This document shows positions 1 to 10,100 of a stretch of 64,000 bases of DNA, one piece after another. The position numbers and the translations under genes were made by a program. Every line of letters begins with the position of its first letter. Within the stretch, counting starts at the first letter, position 1. This DNA comes from Azospirillum sp. TSH100 (GTDB lineage: Bacteria > Pseudomonadota > Alphaproteobacteria > Azospirillales > Azospirillaceae), in contig NZ_CP039638.1 of assembly GCF_004923295.1 (NCBI RefSeq), positions 434,001-498,000 on the forward strand. Direction: 5' to 3'. Under the pieces are notes generated by a model. The model made no database searches. It worked only from the letters and a program-made list of their open reading frames with translations, and was not told the origin of the DNA.

Positions 1-522
1 GTCGTTCGGGCCGGGGGTGGAGTTCCAGAGGGCCTCCAGCTCGTCCAGCGTCACCGGCCGGTCTTCCGATGCCGCCACCGCGGGGGCGGTCGGCGGCGGA
101 GGCGGCGGAGGCGGGGCGGCGGCGGCCGGGGCGGGACCGCCCAGCTTGCCTTCGGCGCACAGGTTCAGCCGCTCGATCAGCGGCAGGTCGTCGCCGGGCG
201 GCTCCGCCTCGGTCGCTTCCAGCACCGCCAGCAGGCTCTTGATGGTGTCCAGAGCCTGAAGGATCAGCGACACCGCTTCCGGATTGATCGTCAGTTCGCC
301 GTCACGGAACTTGCCCAGCACGTTCTCCGAGGCGTGCGCCACCTTTTCCAGGCGGGGCAGGCCAAGGAAGCCGCAGGTTCCCTTGATGGTGTGGACGAGC
401 CGGAAGATGTTCGACAGCAGTTCCGGATTGTTGGGATTCTGCTCCAACCGGACCAACTCGACGTCGAGCACCGAGAGGTTTTCGTTGGTCTCCGTCAGAA
501 ATTCGGACAGCAGATCATCCAT
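1..522 (-). CDS. cheA: Chemotaxis histidine kinase CheA, N-terminal part (cut by window edge)
   Basis: This is the first 174 codons of CheA, the soluble kinase that takes signals from chemoreceptors and phosphorylates CheY and CheB. The reading frame starts with an ATG at 522 (MDDLLSEFL...) and continues off the left edge. The P1 Hpt domain is complete: the phosphoryl-accepting histidine is near residue 44 in the motif RLVHTIKGTCGFLGLPRL. After it come a polyproline/alanine linker (about residues 128-150) and the beginning of the next segment. The P2, dimerisation, ATPase and CheW-like domains lie outside the window. An upstream ATG at 528 is out of frame and stops at once, which supports the 522 start. 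chpT and the small genes to the right read away from it or toward each other, so cheA is probably the first visible gene of a leftward che operon. Confidence 0.9.
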   Translation of the reverse strand, partial: MDDLLSEFLTETNENLSVLDVELVRLEQNPNNPELLSNIFRLVHTIKGTCGFLGLPRLEKVAHASENVLGKFRDGELTINPEAVSLILQALDTIKSLLAVLEATEAEPPGDDLPLIERLNLCAEGKLGGPAPAAAAPPPPPPPPTAPAVAASEDRPVTLDELEALWNSTPGPND

Positions 523-727
523 GTCGCATTCCCCAGGCCCAATGTTTATGGTCCGCGCCGTCCTGCGGCTCGAACGGGCAGCATCGAAGGGCCGCCGGTT
601 GCGCTCCAGTCCAGGTAGGGTCGGAGCCTGTCAAACACTGATTAAGAGAACCTTACCTCTTCCGATAGGGAGTCTTCCCGAGGCTTCCACCCGTAGGATA
701 AGGGATCCATTGTCACAGGGAGGATCG

Positions 728-901
728 ATGACCGACGCCGAACTCGCCAAATCCGTGCGCGATGCCGTGGAACGGCTCAACACCGCGCTTGCGGAGGCGG
801 CCCGCCACAATCTGGCCGTCACGCTGCGCACCACCGCCCACCAGACCACCGGCGGGGTGGAGCAGGTCGTGGTGGAACCGCGGATCTTCAAGCAGCTGTG
901 A
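728..901 (+). CDS. Small conserved-looking protein of unknown function (57 aa)
   Basis: A 57-residue protein starts MTDAELAKSVRDAVERL and ends FKQL. An ATG at 728 follows a good ribosome binding site (GGAGG at about 719-723). The first half is predicted amphipathic helix with alanine, arginine and leucine spacing. The second half (VTLRTTAHQTTGGVEQVVVEP) looks like two beta strands. There is no signal peptide, membrane segment or cysteine. It lies between the divergent cheA start and the convergent chpT end, so it is probably its own transcription unit. I do not recognise the family. The clean RBS and sensible codon usage make it more likely real than the antisense frames over it. Confidence 0.6.
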   Translation: MTDAELAKSVRDAVERLNTALAEAARHNLAVTLRTTAHQTTGGVEQVVVEPRIFKQL

Positions 902-934
902 GGGACGCGACCGCAAGGGCGGCGGCAGGCGGTC

Positions 935-1615
935 TCACCATTCCGCGGTGAAGACCAGCCGTTCGCTGCTTTCGGTGGCGACGGCGACGCGGAAGCCGTC
1001 GCTTTCGGCCAGCCGGCCGGCCAGATAGGCATGGATGGTGCGCGGGCTCAACGCTTCGGGCGTCGCCGTGCCGGCCAGCGCCGCCGCCGCATCCGGGTTC
1101 AGGGTGCCCGGCCGGCCGGCAGCGGAGACGGTGATGCGGCCGGCGGTCTCGTCGCCGTCGGCGGCGACGGAAACCAGCCCGCCATGGGTCAGCGCCTCGT
1201 CCGCCAGCATCACCATGTTGAGCAGCAGCTTCACCACGCCGCGGCGCTGGGCGGTCATGTCGTGGGGCACCCGGTCCGGCCAGTCCAGCCGGGTGCGCCC
1301 GCCCTCGATATAGCCGGCGGCGGCGGCGCGGGCGTCGCCGAAGCCCTTCTGATCGCGCCCGGCCACCCCATAGGCCAGCCGGAACACCCGCAGCCGGCGG
1401 TCGGCCTGACCGGAGGAATGGTCGATCAGCTTCACCGCCTCGCCCAGGAAGCCGCCGATGGAGCCACCCTCCTCGTCCTCCTGCATCTCCTCGATCAGTT
1501 CCAGCCCGTTGCGGATGGCGCCGACCGGGCTGACCAGATCGTGGCAGAGCTTCGACGCCAGCAGTTCCAGAACGCGGATGTCGACGCTGACGGGGCGGGA
1601 GGACGATTCGGTCAC
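935..1615 (-). CDS. chpT: Histidine phosphotransferase ChpT
   Basis: ChpT is the alphaproteobacterial dimeric phosphotransferase that passes phosphoryl groups from the hybrid kinase CckA to CtrA and CpdR. The 226-aa protein has the signature SKLCHDLVSPVGAIRNGLEL, with the phospho-accepting histidine at about residue 25. A degenerate ATPase-like C-terminal half follows, without ATP-binding N or G boxes, as is normal for ChpT. The start is a GTG at 1615 with GGAG about nine bases upstream. Its 3' end faces the small gene ending at 901, and its 5' end diverges from the DUF3553 gene. An adjacent CheA P1 domain is also a phosphotransfer module, but this protein has the ChpT and not the CheA architecture. 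Confidence 0.88.
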   Translation of the reverse strand: MTESSSRPVSVDIRVLELLASKLCHDLVSPVGAIRNGLELIEEMQEDEEGGSIGGFLGEAVKLIDHSSGQADRRLRVFRLAYGVAGRDQKGFGDARAAAAGYIEGGRTRLDWPDRVPHDMTAQRRGVVKLLLNMVMLADEALTHGGLVSVAADGDETAGRITVSAAGRPGTLNPDAAAALAGTATPEALSPRTIHAYLAGRLAESDGFRVAVATESSERLVFTAEW

Positions 1616-1736
1616 GAGGCAGACTCCGGAAAAAGGAACGGCGACGGCACGGTGCAGGAGATTCTATACTGTCCCGGCGGCGCCGCACAGGCGGTCGCAT
1701 TTCCTATGTACAATAGTGTGATGGACGGGATCCGAC

Positions 1737-1916
1737 ATGGACGATTCGCTGGTGCCGGGCGCCTGGGTGCGCCACCCCGACCAGCCCGACTGGGGGCTGG
1801 GGCAGGTGCAGTCGGCCATCCGCAACCGCATCACGGTCAATTTCGAGCATGCGGGCAAGGTGCTGATCGATTCCGACGTCATCTCGCTGACGCTGGTCGA
1901 CCCGGACGGGATCTGA
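1737..1916 (+). CDS. DUF3553 family protein (59 aa)
   Basis: A 59-residue protein begins MDDSLVPGAWVRHPDQPDWGLG. This matches the small DUF3553 family, whose core pattern is GxxVxHPxxPxWGxGxV followed by a VxFxxxGxKxI-like strand, here INRITVNFEHAGKVLID. The fold is probably a small beta barrel; the family has no assigned function. The ATG at 1737 is chosen because an ATG at 1721 is in another frame. It is divergent from chpT across a 121-base gap that must hold both promoters. A TACAAT at 1709-1714 is a possible -10 element but has no convincing -35 partner. Confidence 0.75.
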   Translation: MDDSLVPGAWVRHPDQPDWGLGQVQSAIRNRITVNFEHAGKVLIDSDVISLTLVDPDGI

Positions 1917-2005
1917 CCTCCGACGGTCGACCCTCGGCGACCGCCCCTCTGCGGCATGGCTCCGGGAAAGCGCCGATTGCGCCGCCCCGGCCGCTTTGCT
2001 TTTAT

Positions 2006-2019
2006 GCGAACGAGTTCGC
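2006..2019. repeat. Short perfect inverted repeat GCGAAC-GA-GTTCGC
   Basis: A 6-2-6 perfect palindrome stands 22 bases before the start codon of the 40-aa membrane peptide gene. It resembles the half-site spelling GAAC/GTTC of LexA-type operators. The two-base spacing fits neither the alphaproteobacterial direct repeat (GTTC-N7-GTTC) nor the Gram-positive GAAC-N4-GTTC box, so no regulator is assigned. It could also form a short hairpin in the leader. Confidence 0.3.
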
Positions 2020-2041
2020 TTACGCGTCAGGGAGAAATGGA

Positions 2042-2164
2042 ATGAAGGCAATGATCCTCGGCTTCGCGGCCGCGGCGGTGATCGCGCTGGGCACGGCCGC
2101 CGTGCTGAACTCGCTCGGCCATTCGACCGCGGAGCGCTACTCCAGCAGCTCTGTCCGCCTTTAA
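2042..2164 (+). CDS. Small single-span membrane or exported peptide (40 aa)
   Basis: A 40-residue peptide starts MKAMILGFAAAAVIALG and ends AERYSSSSVRL. Residues 2-24 form one hydrophobic segment after a lysine, typical of a signal anchor or signal peptide. The tail is short, polar and serine-rich. The start ATG at 2042 has a purine-rich AGGGAGAAATGG stretch just upstream. The gene is too short for function assignment. It is included because the hydrophobic profile, RBS and stop position are all consistent with a real small gene, and very short peptides of this design are frequent in alphaproteobacteria. Confidence 0.55.
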   Translation: MKAMILGFAAAAVIALGTAAVLNSLGHSTAERYSSSSVRL

Positions 2165-2265
2165 GGGAAGAACATACTGGCCCGCTCCACGAAAAGGCGA
2201 CTTCCGGCGGCCCTGTGCACGGTGTAGGATCGGCGGATCGATGACCGGACACGGCGGTCCGTCGC

Positions 2266-4119
<1,854 letters not shown>

Positions 4120-4128
4120 GGCGGGCTC

Positions 4129-5073
4129 TCACGCCCGCCGGGACTTGCCGACGATGACCAGGGCGATGCCGCCCAGCACCGCGAGCGACGACAATGCCAG
4201 GATCGGCGTGATCCGTTCCCCCAGCGCCAGCACGGCGGCGAGCGCGGTGATGACCGGCACGCTCAACTGGACCGAGGCGGCGCGGGCGGCGGTCAAGGCC
4301 GGCAGGGCCGCATACCAGATCGAATAGCCGACGCCCGACGCCAACGCTCCCGACAGCGCCGCATAGGCCAGTCCACCCTGGTCCCAGCGCAGGCTGCCGC
4401 CGACAACCGGGCCGGCGAACGCCGCCAGCAGAGCCAGAACGGCCGCCATCGGCGTAGCCCGCAGGAAGTTGCCGGCAGTGGTGGCGATCGGGTCGCGGCT
4501 GGCCCGCCCGAGCAGCGAATATGCTCCCCAGGCCGCGCCAGCCGCCACCATCAGCAATGCCCCCAGCGGGTCCGGCGCCGACAGTCCGGGCGCCAGCAGC
4601 AGGGCGAGCCCGCCGAGCGCCAGCGCCAGCCCGACCCATTGCAGCGGCACCAGCCGTTCGCCGCGCGAAAGCCCGACCAGGATCATGGTGGCCTGCACCG
4701 CTCCGAACAGCAGCAGCGCCCCGGTCCCCGCCGTCATGGTCAGATAGGCGAAGGAGAAGGCGGCGGCATAGGCCAGCAGCGCCGCCGCACCGCGCCAGCT
4801 CCCCGCCTTCGCTCCGGGCCCCGCTTTCGCATGCCCGGTGGCACGGGCGATCAGCCACAGGCTGGCGGCACCCGAGGCGATGCGCACGAGGGTGAAGACC
4901 GCCGGGTCGATGGCGGTCTGCGTCAGCGCCAGCCGGCACAGGATGGAATTGGCGGCGAAGGCCAGCATCGCCAGCAAGGTCAGCAGCGCCGCCCGCCCCG
5001 CACCCGGCACGGCCGGTGCGGGACCGGCTTCGGCCCGGTCGTTCGTGGGCAAGATTGTTTTCCTTGAAACCAT
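4129..5073 (-). CDS. EamA/DMT-family inner-membrane exporter
   Basis: A 314-aa protein with about ten hydrophobic segments arranged as two EamA repeats (about residues 33-165 and 180-308), the standard drug/metabolite transporter layout. Characteristic stretches are FAANSILCRLALTQ in helix 1 and LGERITPILALSSLAVLGG at the end of the second repeat. Such proteins move amino acids or other small metabolites across the inner membrane; the substrate is not predictable here. The ATG at 5073 has no obvious RBS, and the first 30 residues are charged and proline-rich, so the true start may be further in. It ends ten bases from the sensor kinase stop on the other strand. Confidence 0.8.
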   Translation of the reverse strand: MVSRKTILPTNDRAEAGPAPAVPGAGRAALLTLLAMLAFAANSILCRLALTQTAIDPAVFTLVRIASGAASLWLIARATGHAKAGPGAKAGSWRGAAALLAYAAAFSFAYLTMTAGTGALLLFGAVQATMILVGLSRGERLVPLQWVGLALALGGLALLLAPGLSAPDPLGALLMVAAGAAWGAYSLLGRASRDPIATTAGNFLRATPMAAVLALLAAFAGPVVGGSLRWDQGGLAYAALSGALASGVGYSIWYAALPALTAARAASVQLSVPVITALAAVLALGERITPILALSSLAVLGGIALVIVGKSRRA

Positions 5074-5132
5074 TATGGACCAGCTAGCCGCAGGATCGCC
5101 CGCCTGTCAAATGCCAGGCGGCGCTCTCCTCC

Positions 5133-5180
5133 TTTGGTCGAAGCGGGCTTTGGTCGAAGCGGGCTTTGGTCGAAGCGGGA
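5133..5180. repeat. Tandem repeat, three copies of a 16-base unit
   Basis: Three head-to-tail copies of TTTGGTCGAAGCGGGC occur at 5133-5148, 5149-5164 and 5165-5180; the last copy differs only in its final base. The array fills the gap just downstream of the phytase-esterase-like gene, which stops at 5184 on the minus strand. Perfect copies suggest recent slippage and possible copy-number variation between strains. Confidence 0.9.
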
Positions 5181-5183
5181 TGG

Positions 5184-6242
5184 TCAGGAAGACGGGCCGT
5201 GCAGGGCGAACATCAGCAGGTAGGTGCGCTGGAGCGAGCTGAAATTGTTGTCGGAGATCAGATAGACCAGTGTTTCCCCCGCCGGCCCCGGCCGGGTGGC
5301 GATGCCTTCGAAATTGTCGTTCACCAGGGGCGCCTCCAGACGCCCAAGCTCCTCCCCGTCCACCACGGCCCCGGCCACGGACCCGGCGGTCAGCTGCCGC
5401 GCCGCCACGCGCACCAGCCGCGACGACCAGCCACCCAGCAGCGACACCCGGCGCTCCAGCACCAGCACGCCGCCGTCCGGCAGCGGGGCGACGGAGGTCG
5501 GGCGATAGCGCGGCGCCGTGCGATAGGTGAAGGGCTGCCAGTCGGCCGCACTGTGCGGCACGCCCCCTCCGGCCGGATCCGCCTTGGTGTTCCCCAGCTT
5601 TGTAATCCAGGCGCGACGCTCCTGACGGCCGTCCTCCTCTCCCTCCTCGATGGTCAGCAGCCGGCCATCGGACAGCAGGGTCAGCGACTCCAGCCCGCCA
5701 TTCTCCGGTGTGCTGTCCATGCCCGGCGGCAGGGGGATCGGCGTCGGAATTCCCTCCGGTCCACGCTCGCCGGCCTTGTAGCGCAGGATGCGGTGGTCGC
5801 GTTCGAGCGACACCAGCCAGCCGCCGTCGGGCAGGCGCGTCAGATCCTCGGCGTCGGTGCGGCGCTTGCGGTGGGAGGTTCCCTCCTCGACCGTCAGCGG
5901 GCGGGCGTGGACCTCCGACAGGCCGGTCAGTCGGCCATCGGCATCGGTTCGCAGCCGGCCATCCACCACCAGCCCGGTGTCGCCGATGGCGACGAAGCGG
6001 TCGCCGGCCGGATCGACCCACAGGCCGGACAGGCCCCCGACCCGCTCGCCGCCGGAAATGTCCAGACCGCCCAGGAAGCGAAGCGGCCCGACCGCGAGCT
6101 TGTCCGGCCGCCCACGGTCGAGCGGCACGGGAGAGGCGGTGACCGGGCCGGGTTCGCCCCCGCCGGCGCCGACCACGGCGGCACAGCCGCCGGACAGGGC
6201 GACCAGCAGCAGGCTCCAGAACAGGTTTTTGCGTATCGTCAT
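5184..6242 (-). CDS. Exported esterase-like activity of phytase family protein (PF13449 type)
   Basis: A 352-aa exported protein. The chosen start (ATG at 6242) gives MTIRKNLFWSLLLVALSGG followed by Cys20: a signal peptide with an imperfect lipobox, so it is probably a lipoprotein or a cleaved periplasmic protein. A longer frame to 6305 would bury the signal peptide. The body has beta-propeller strands with repeated glycine-aspartate turns (FLGGLDISGGERVGGLSGLW, FVAIGDTG, LTRLPDGGWLVSLERDHRI, DNNFEGIATRPG, LISDNNFSS). This pattern belongs to the esterase-like-activity-of-phytase family. Actual substrates for this family are poorly defined. The gene diverges from the HisKA_2 kinase across about 200 bases. 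Confidence 0.75.
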   Translation of the reverse strand: MTIRKNLFWSLLLVALSGGCAAVVGAGGGEPGPVTASPVPLDRGRPDKLAVGPLRFLGGLDISGGERVGGLSGLWVDPAGDRFVAIGDTGLVVDGRLRTDADGRLTGLSEVHARPLTVEEGTSHRKRRTDAEDLTRLPDGGWLVSLERDHRILRYKAGERGPEGIPTPIPLPPGMDSTPENGGLESLTLLSDGRLLTIEEGEEDGRQERRAWITKLGNTKADPAGGGVPHSAADWQPFTYRTAPRYRPTSVAPLPDGGVLVLERRVSLLGGWSSRLVRVAARQLTAGSVAGAVVDGEELGRLEAPLVNDNFEGIATRPGPAGETLVYLISDNNFSSLQRTYLLMFALHGPSS

Positions 6243-6441
6243 CGCTGCACTCTTGCCACTGCAACCGAGGGATACAATATCTCTTTTCGGCATGCCTTCG
6301 GGCATCGGGCAGGATACGGCGCAACCGTCATGTCACCCCCACCATAACGGCCCGGTCATATCGGCTAGGCGCGGCGGGTTACTCCCTCAGAACCGGTGGG
6401 GCCGGCCGGACAAGCGCTTAGATTGACGACTGTTTTCGACG

Positions 6442-7191
6442 ATGCTTACCCGTGACGATCGAGCCGAGTCCGTTCCCATGCCGATGCTTCCGCGGTCGCA
6501 GGCCGCTTTTTCTCCTCCGGACCAGACCGGCGACGGCATCGCGTCCGGCATGTCCGGCGCCTCGCCGGCCGACCGGCTGACGGCGCGCATCCAGGAGTTG
6601 GAAGCGGAGCTGCGGGAGTTGCAGCATCGCGCCAAGAACAGCCTGCAGCTGGTCATCAGCCTGCTGAAGCTCCAGGCTGGCCGCATCCGCGATCCCGACG
6701 CCCGCGCCGCCTATGAACAGACCATGGTCCGCATCGAGGCGCTGGCGATCCTCTATCGTCAGTTGCACGAAAGCGGCGCCGGCACCCATGTCGATCTCGG
6801 CCGCTACGTCACCGCACTCTGCGAAGCGGTGCGCGAAGGCACGCCCGGCGCGCTGTCGCGCGTCCCGGTGACCGTCAATTCGGACCCGATCCAGATCGGC
6901 CTGTACGAAGCGATGCCGCTCGGCCTCATCATCGCGGAGCTGGTGACGAGCTGCCTGCACCATGCCTTCCCCGACGACGGCTGGATCCGCATCACGGTGC
7001 GCCAGCAGGGCGACAGCGGCCGTGCCCGCCTGACGGTGGAGGACAACGGCCGCGCCCTGCCCGCAGGCTTCGACACCACGACGGAGGACGGCCTGATGCT
7101 GGCCGAGGCACTGGCGGGACAGCTGGGCGACACGCTGTCCACCGACAGCGACGCCGCCGGAACCACCGCCAGCGTCAGCTTCCCGGTTTAA
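6442..7191 (+). CDS. HisKA_2-type histidine kinase-like protein with altered N box
   Basis: A soluble 249-aa protein with a HisKA_2 dimerisation/phosphotransfer segment. The motif LQHRAKNSLQLVISLLKLQ places the phospho-histidine at about residue 62, in the HRxKN form typical of HisKA_2/HWE kinases. The C-terminal ATPase-like half keeps E166 in ELVTS and D201 in VEDNG. The N-box asparagine (normally ELVTN) is Ser170, and the GLGL stretch of the last G box has become DGLML. ATP binding may therefore be weak or absent. No sensor or receiver domain is fused; the first 55 residues are a low-complexity lead with a short coiled coil. It may act as a phosphotransfer partner or a general-stress-type kinase. 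The gene stands alone. Confidence 0.8.
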   Translation: MLTRDDRAESVPMPMLPRSQAAFSPPDQTGDGIASGMSGASPADRLTARIQELEAELRELQHRAKNSLQLVISLLKLQAGRIRDPDARAAYEQTMVRIEALAILYRQLHESGAGTHVDLGRYVTALCEAVREGTPGALSRVPVTVNSDPIQIGLYEAMPLGLIIAELVTSCLHHAFPDDGWIRITVRQQGDSGRARLTVEDNGRALPAGFDTTTEDGLMLAEALAGQLGDTLSTDSDAAGTTASVSFPV

Positions 7192-7207
7192 CAGCGCCCT
7201 GGCGCCA

Positions 7208-7585
7208 TCAGTGACGGTGCCCGTCGCCATCCTCATGCTCATGGGGGTGCGCCGGCTCGGGCGCCGGTTCCAGCGTGCCGGCGAACCAGCCGCGGATCGC
7301 CCGCAACGGATCGGTTTCCGTCGTCGTCACCGGTTCGATGCCGCGGCGCTTCATGTGGGCGACGAAGCCGGCGCCGGACGGGCCGGTGACGACCACCCGC
7401 ACCGCGTCGATCGGGTGGGGCCGGCCGTCGCCGCAGAGGTGCAGCACCTCCTCCTCCCCAAGTTCGATCCGGCCGGTCTCGACCGGGTCGCCGCCGGCCT
7501 CGGCCTCATAGACCAGAAAGCGGCGGGTACGGCCGCCATGGGTGGCGATGGTGGCGAAATCCTTGGTGCCGACGGCGATCTTCAT
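7208..7585 (-). CDS. NifX-like / dinitrogenase FeMo-cofactor family protein
   Basis: A 125-aa protein starting MKIAVGTKDFATIATHGG, the first strand and turn of the Nif11/NifX/NafY-like cofactor-binding fold (PF02579). The family includes NifX, NifB C-terminal and NafY proteins that hold FeMo-cofactor precursors, as well as members outside nitrogenase. Further family features are VVVTGPSGAGFVAHMKRRGIEPV and a histidine-rich tail (HPHEHEDGDGHRH) that could bind metal. The start at 7585 is preceded by AAGGGGACAG; the frame is open upstream but has no comparable start. No nif gene is nearby, so a role in nitrogenase assembly is not shown. The downstream neighbour is convergent. Confidence 0.72.
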   Translation of the reverse strand: MKIAVGTKDFATIATHGGRTRRFLVYEAEAGGDPVETGRIELGEEEVLHLCGDGRPHPIDAVRVVVTGPSGAGFVAHMKRRGIEPVTTTETDPLRAIRGWFAGTLEPAPEPAHPHEHEDGDGHRH

Positions 7586-7765
7586 GCTTTGCTGTCCCCT
7601 TGAAGGTGGTGCCCGGCGACCGCGCAGTCCTGCCACGCCCGGCCCTCCTTCCGCACTGAGCGAGGTCAATCGGCGGGCACGGAACTTCCCCCGCCGGATT
7701 TTTCGACCGTCAGCATGGCCTGGGTGGCTGCAATTCCCACGGGCTTTCACCAAATGGCGAAGGGT

Positions 7766-7786
7766 GGGGAAGGAATGGCCTTCCCA
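7766..7786. promoter_or_regulatory. Inverted repeat in the leader of the PLD/VTT gene
   Basis: GGGAAGG and CCTTCCC are arranged as a 7-5-7 palindrome; the arms extend further to GTGGG/CCCAC if one bulged base is allowed. It lies about 38 bases before the ATG at 7824, where a repressor site or an mRNA hairpin would act. There is no following T-tract, so it is not a typical terminator. Confidence 0.3.
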
Positions 7787-7823
7787 CATGTTATGACCCA
7801 GGACACGCACCCGATCGGACGCC

Positions 7824-10100
7824 ATGTACGCCCACTCGCCCCAGCCTCTGCCGTCAGCCGGACCACCGCCCGACCTCGCCGGGCCGGCCGGCCTGCAGCG
7901 GCCGATCCTGGAGCCTGGGCGGACCTGCTGGCGGGTGGAGGACACCGCGCGGCTGGGCGTGATCGTCGATGCCGAGGACTACTTCGCGCTGGCCAAGGCC
8001 GCGATGCGGCGGGCCCGGCGCAGCATCTACATGACCGCCTGGGATTTCGACGCCCGCATCCGCCTGATGCCGCAGACCCGCCGCCCGCGCCGGCCCGACC
8101 GGCTGGGCACGCTGCTGAACTGGCTGGCGACCACCCGGCCCGACCTGCACATCCATGTGCTGAAATGGGACTATGCCGAGCTGTTCGACCTCGCCCGCTG
8201 GTCACACCCCTTCATGCTGCGCAACTGGCTGACCCACCGGCGCCTGCAATACCGGCTGGACGGCGACCACCCGACCGGCGCCTGCCATCACCAGAAGCTG
8301 CTGGTGATCGACGACCGGCTGGCCTTCTGCGGCGGGCTGGACGTCACCGCCAACCGCTGGGACACCCGCGCCCACCATGCCCATGACCCGCGTAGGCGCC
8401 AGCCCGACGGCAAGCCCTACGAGCCGTTCCACGACGTGATGATGGCGGTGGACGGCGACGCCGCCCGCGCGCTGGGGGAGATGTTCCGCGACCGCTGGGC
8501 GCGCGCCACCGGCGAGCGGCTGACGCCCCCCGCCCCCTCTCCCGGCCGCCCGGCCCGGCGGCATCCTCTGGCCGCCGACCCCTGGCCGCCGGGCTTCGAG
8601 CCGATGCTGCGCGATGTGCGCGTCGGCATCGCGCGCACCGACCCAGCCTGCAACGGGCGCGAGGCGGTGCGCGAGGTCGAGGCGCTCCATCTGGAAGCCA
8701 TCGCCCAGGCGCGCGAAGTGATCTATCTGGAAAGCCAGTATTTCGCCTCCACCGCGGTGGCCGAGGCGCTGAAGGCCCGGCTGGCCGAGGAGGACGGGCC
8801 GGAGGTGATCGTCGTCAATCCGGTGCGCACCACCAGCTGGCTGGAGAACACCGTCATGCTCGGCGCCCGCGCCCGGCTGACCCAGGAATTGCGCGAGGCC
8901 GACCGCCATGGCCGCTTCCGCCTGTTCGCCGCCCTGACCGACGGCGGCGCCTGCATCACCGTCCATGCCAAGGTGATGGTGGTCGACGACCGGCTGCTGC
9001 GCATCGGCTCGGCCAACCTGAACAACCGCTCCATGGGGCTCGACACCGAATGCGACCTGGCGCTGGAGGCAGGACCGGGGCCGGGGCATGCGGAGACACG
9101 CCGCGCCATCCTGCACACCCGCAACGACCTGATCGCCGAGCATCTGGGCTCCACGGCGGCGGAGGTGGCGGAGGCGCACCGGCGGCTGGGCTCGCTCGCC
9201 GCCGCCATCGACCAGTTGCGCAAGCCGATCGGCCGCACTCTGGAGCCGCTGCACGATCCTGAACCCGACGGGCTGGCCGCCGCGGTGGCCGACGCCCGCG
9301 TCTTCGATCCCGAGCACCCGGTCGGCGCGGTGGAGATCGTCCGCCGGGTGCTGCCGTCGCGCATCCCGCGCACCCGCCATTGGCTGACGCTGGCCGGCAT
9401 CCTGGCGCTGCTGGGGTTGTGGGGCATGTGGCGCTACACCGCGCTGAAGGACTGGGCGACGCTGGAGTCGGTGCTGACCGTCTTCCACAGCCTGGGCGAA
9501 AGCCCACTGGCGCCGCTGTGGCTGATGCTGGCCTATGTCGCCGGCGGCTACGTGATGTTCCCACTGACCGTGATGATCGCCGCCACCGCCATCGTCATGG
9601 GGCCGTGGTGGGGCTTTCCCACCGCGATGGCCGGAGCGGTCGCCTCGGCGGTGGCGATGTTCTGGACCGGGCGGATGGCGGGACGCGACCTGCTGGACCG
9701 CCATGGCGGGCCGCTGATCGCCCGCATCAACGAGAAGCTCGCCGACAGCGGCATCGCCGCGGTGGCCGGCGTGCGCGCCGTGCCGGTGGCGCCCTATACG
9801 GTGGTGAACCTCGCCGCAGGTGCGTCGAAGCTGCGCTTCGGCGACTATGTGATCGGCACCATGGTCGGTCTTGCGCCCGGCATCCTTGCCTTCAACCTGC
9901 TCGGACGGCAGCTTGAGCGCACCATCACCGATCCCGGAGCAGGCGACATCGCGCTGCTGGTGGCGATGGCGGCGGTGGCGGTCGGGCTCGGCTGGCTCAC
10001 CGGCCGGCTCCTCGGCCGTTCCGGCGGGGGCAAGACCGGTGAGGACCATAAAGACGACAGGTCAGACGAAAGGCCAAAGGGAAGGAATTTGGAACCGTGA
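7824..10100 (+). CDS. Phospholipase D-like protein fused to a VTT (SNARE-associated/DedA-like) membrane domain
   Basis: A 758-aa fusion. The first two thirds have two PLD/HKD motifs: HHQKLLVIDD beginning near residue 155 with downstream GGLDVTANRWD, and HAKVMVVDD beginning near residue 381 with GSANLNNRSMG. These match cardiolipin synthase-like enzymes that transfer or hydrolyse phosphatidyl groups. From about residue 515 several transmembrane helices follow, with the VTT-type segments MFPLTVMIAATAIVMGPWWG and RAVPVAPYTVVNLAAGAS, as in DedA-like lipid transporters. The enzyme is probably at the inner membrane and acts on phospholipids. Its stop overlaps the GTG start of the EEP gene by four bases, which points to co-translation. 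The exact reaction (synthase or phospholipase) is not decidable by eye. Confidence 0.85.
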   Translation: MYAHSPQPLPSAGPPPDLAGPAGLQRPILEPGRTCWRVEDTARLGVIVDAEDYFALAKAAMRRARRSIYMTAWDFDARIRLMPQTRRPRRPDRLGTLLNWLATTRPDLHIHVLKWDYAELFDLARWSHPFMLRNWLTHRRLQYRLDGDHPTGACHHQKLLVIDDRLAFCGGLDVTANRWDTRAHHAHDPRRRQPDGKPYEPFHDVMMAVDGDAARALGEMFRDRWARATGERLTPPAPSPGRPARRHPLAADPWPPGFEPMLRDVRVGIARTDPACNGREAVREVEALHLEAIAQAREVIYLESQYFASTAVAEALKARLAEEDGPEVIVVNPVRTTSWLENTVMLGARARLTQELREADRHGRFRLFAALTDGGACITVHAKVMVVDDRLLRIGSANLNNRSMGLDTECDLALEAGPGPGHAETRRAILHTRNDLIAEHLGSTAAEVAEAHRRLGSLAAAIDQLRKPIGRTLEPLHDPEPDGLAAAVADARVFDPEHPVGAVEIVRRVLPSRIPRTRHWLTLAGILALLGLWGMWRYTALKDWATLESVLTVFHSLGESPLAPLWLMLAYVAGGYVMFPLTVMIAATAIVMGPWWGFPTAMAGAVASAVAMFWTGRMAGRDLLDRHGGPLIARINEKLADSGIAAVAGVRAVPVAPYTVVNLAAGASKLRFGDYVIGTMVGLAPGILAFNLLGRQLERTITDPGAGDIALLVAMAAVAVGLGWLTGRLLGRSGGGKTGEDHKDDRSDERPKGRNLEP

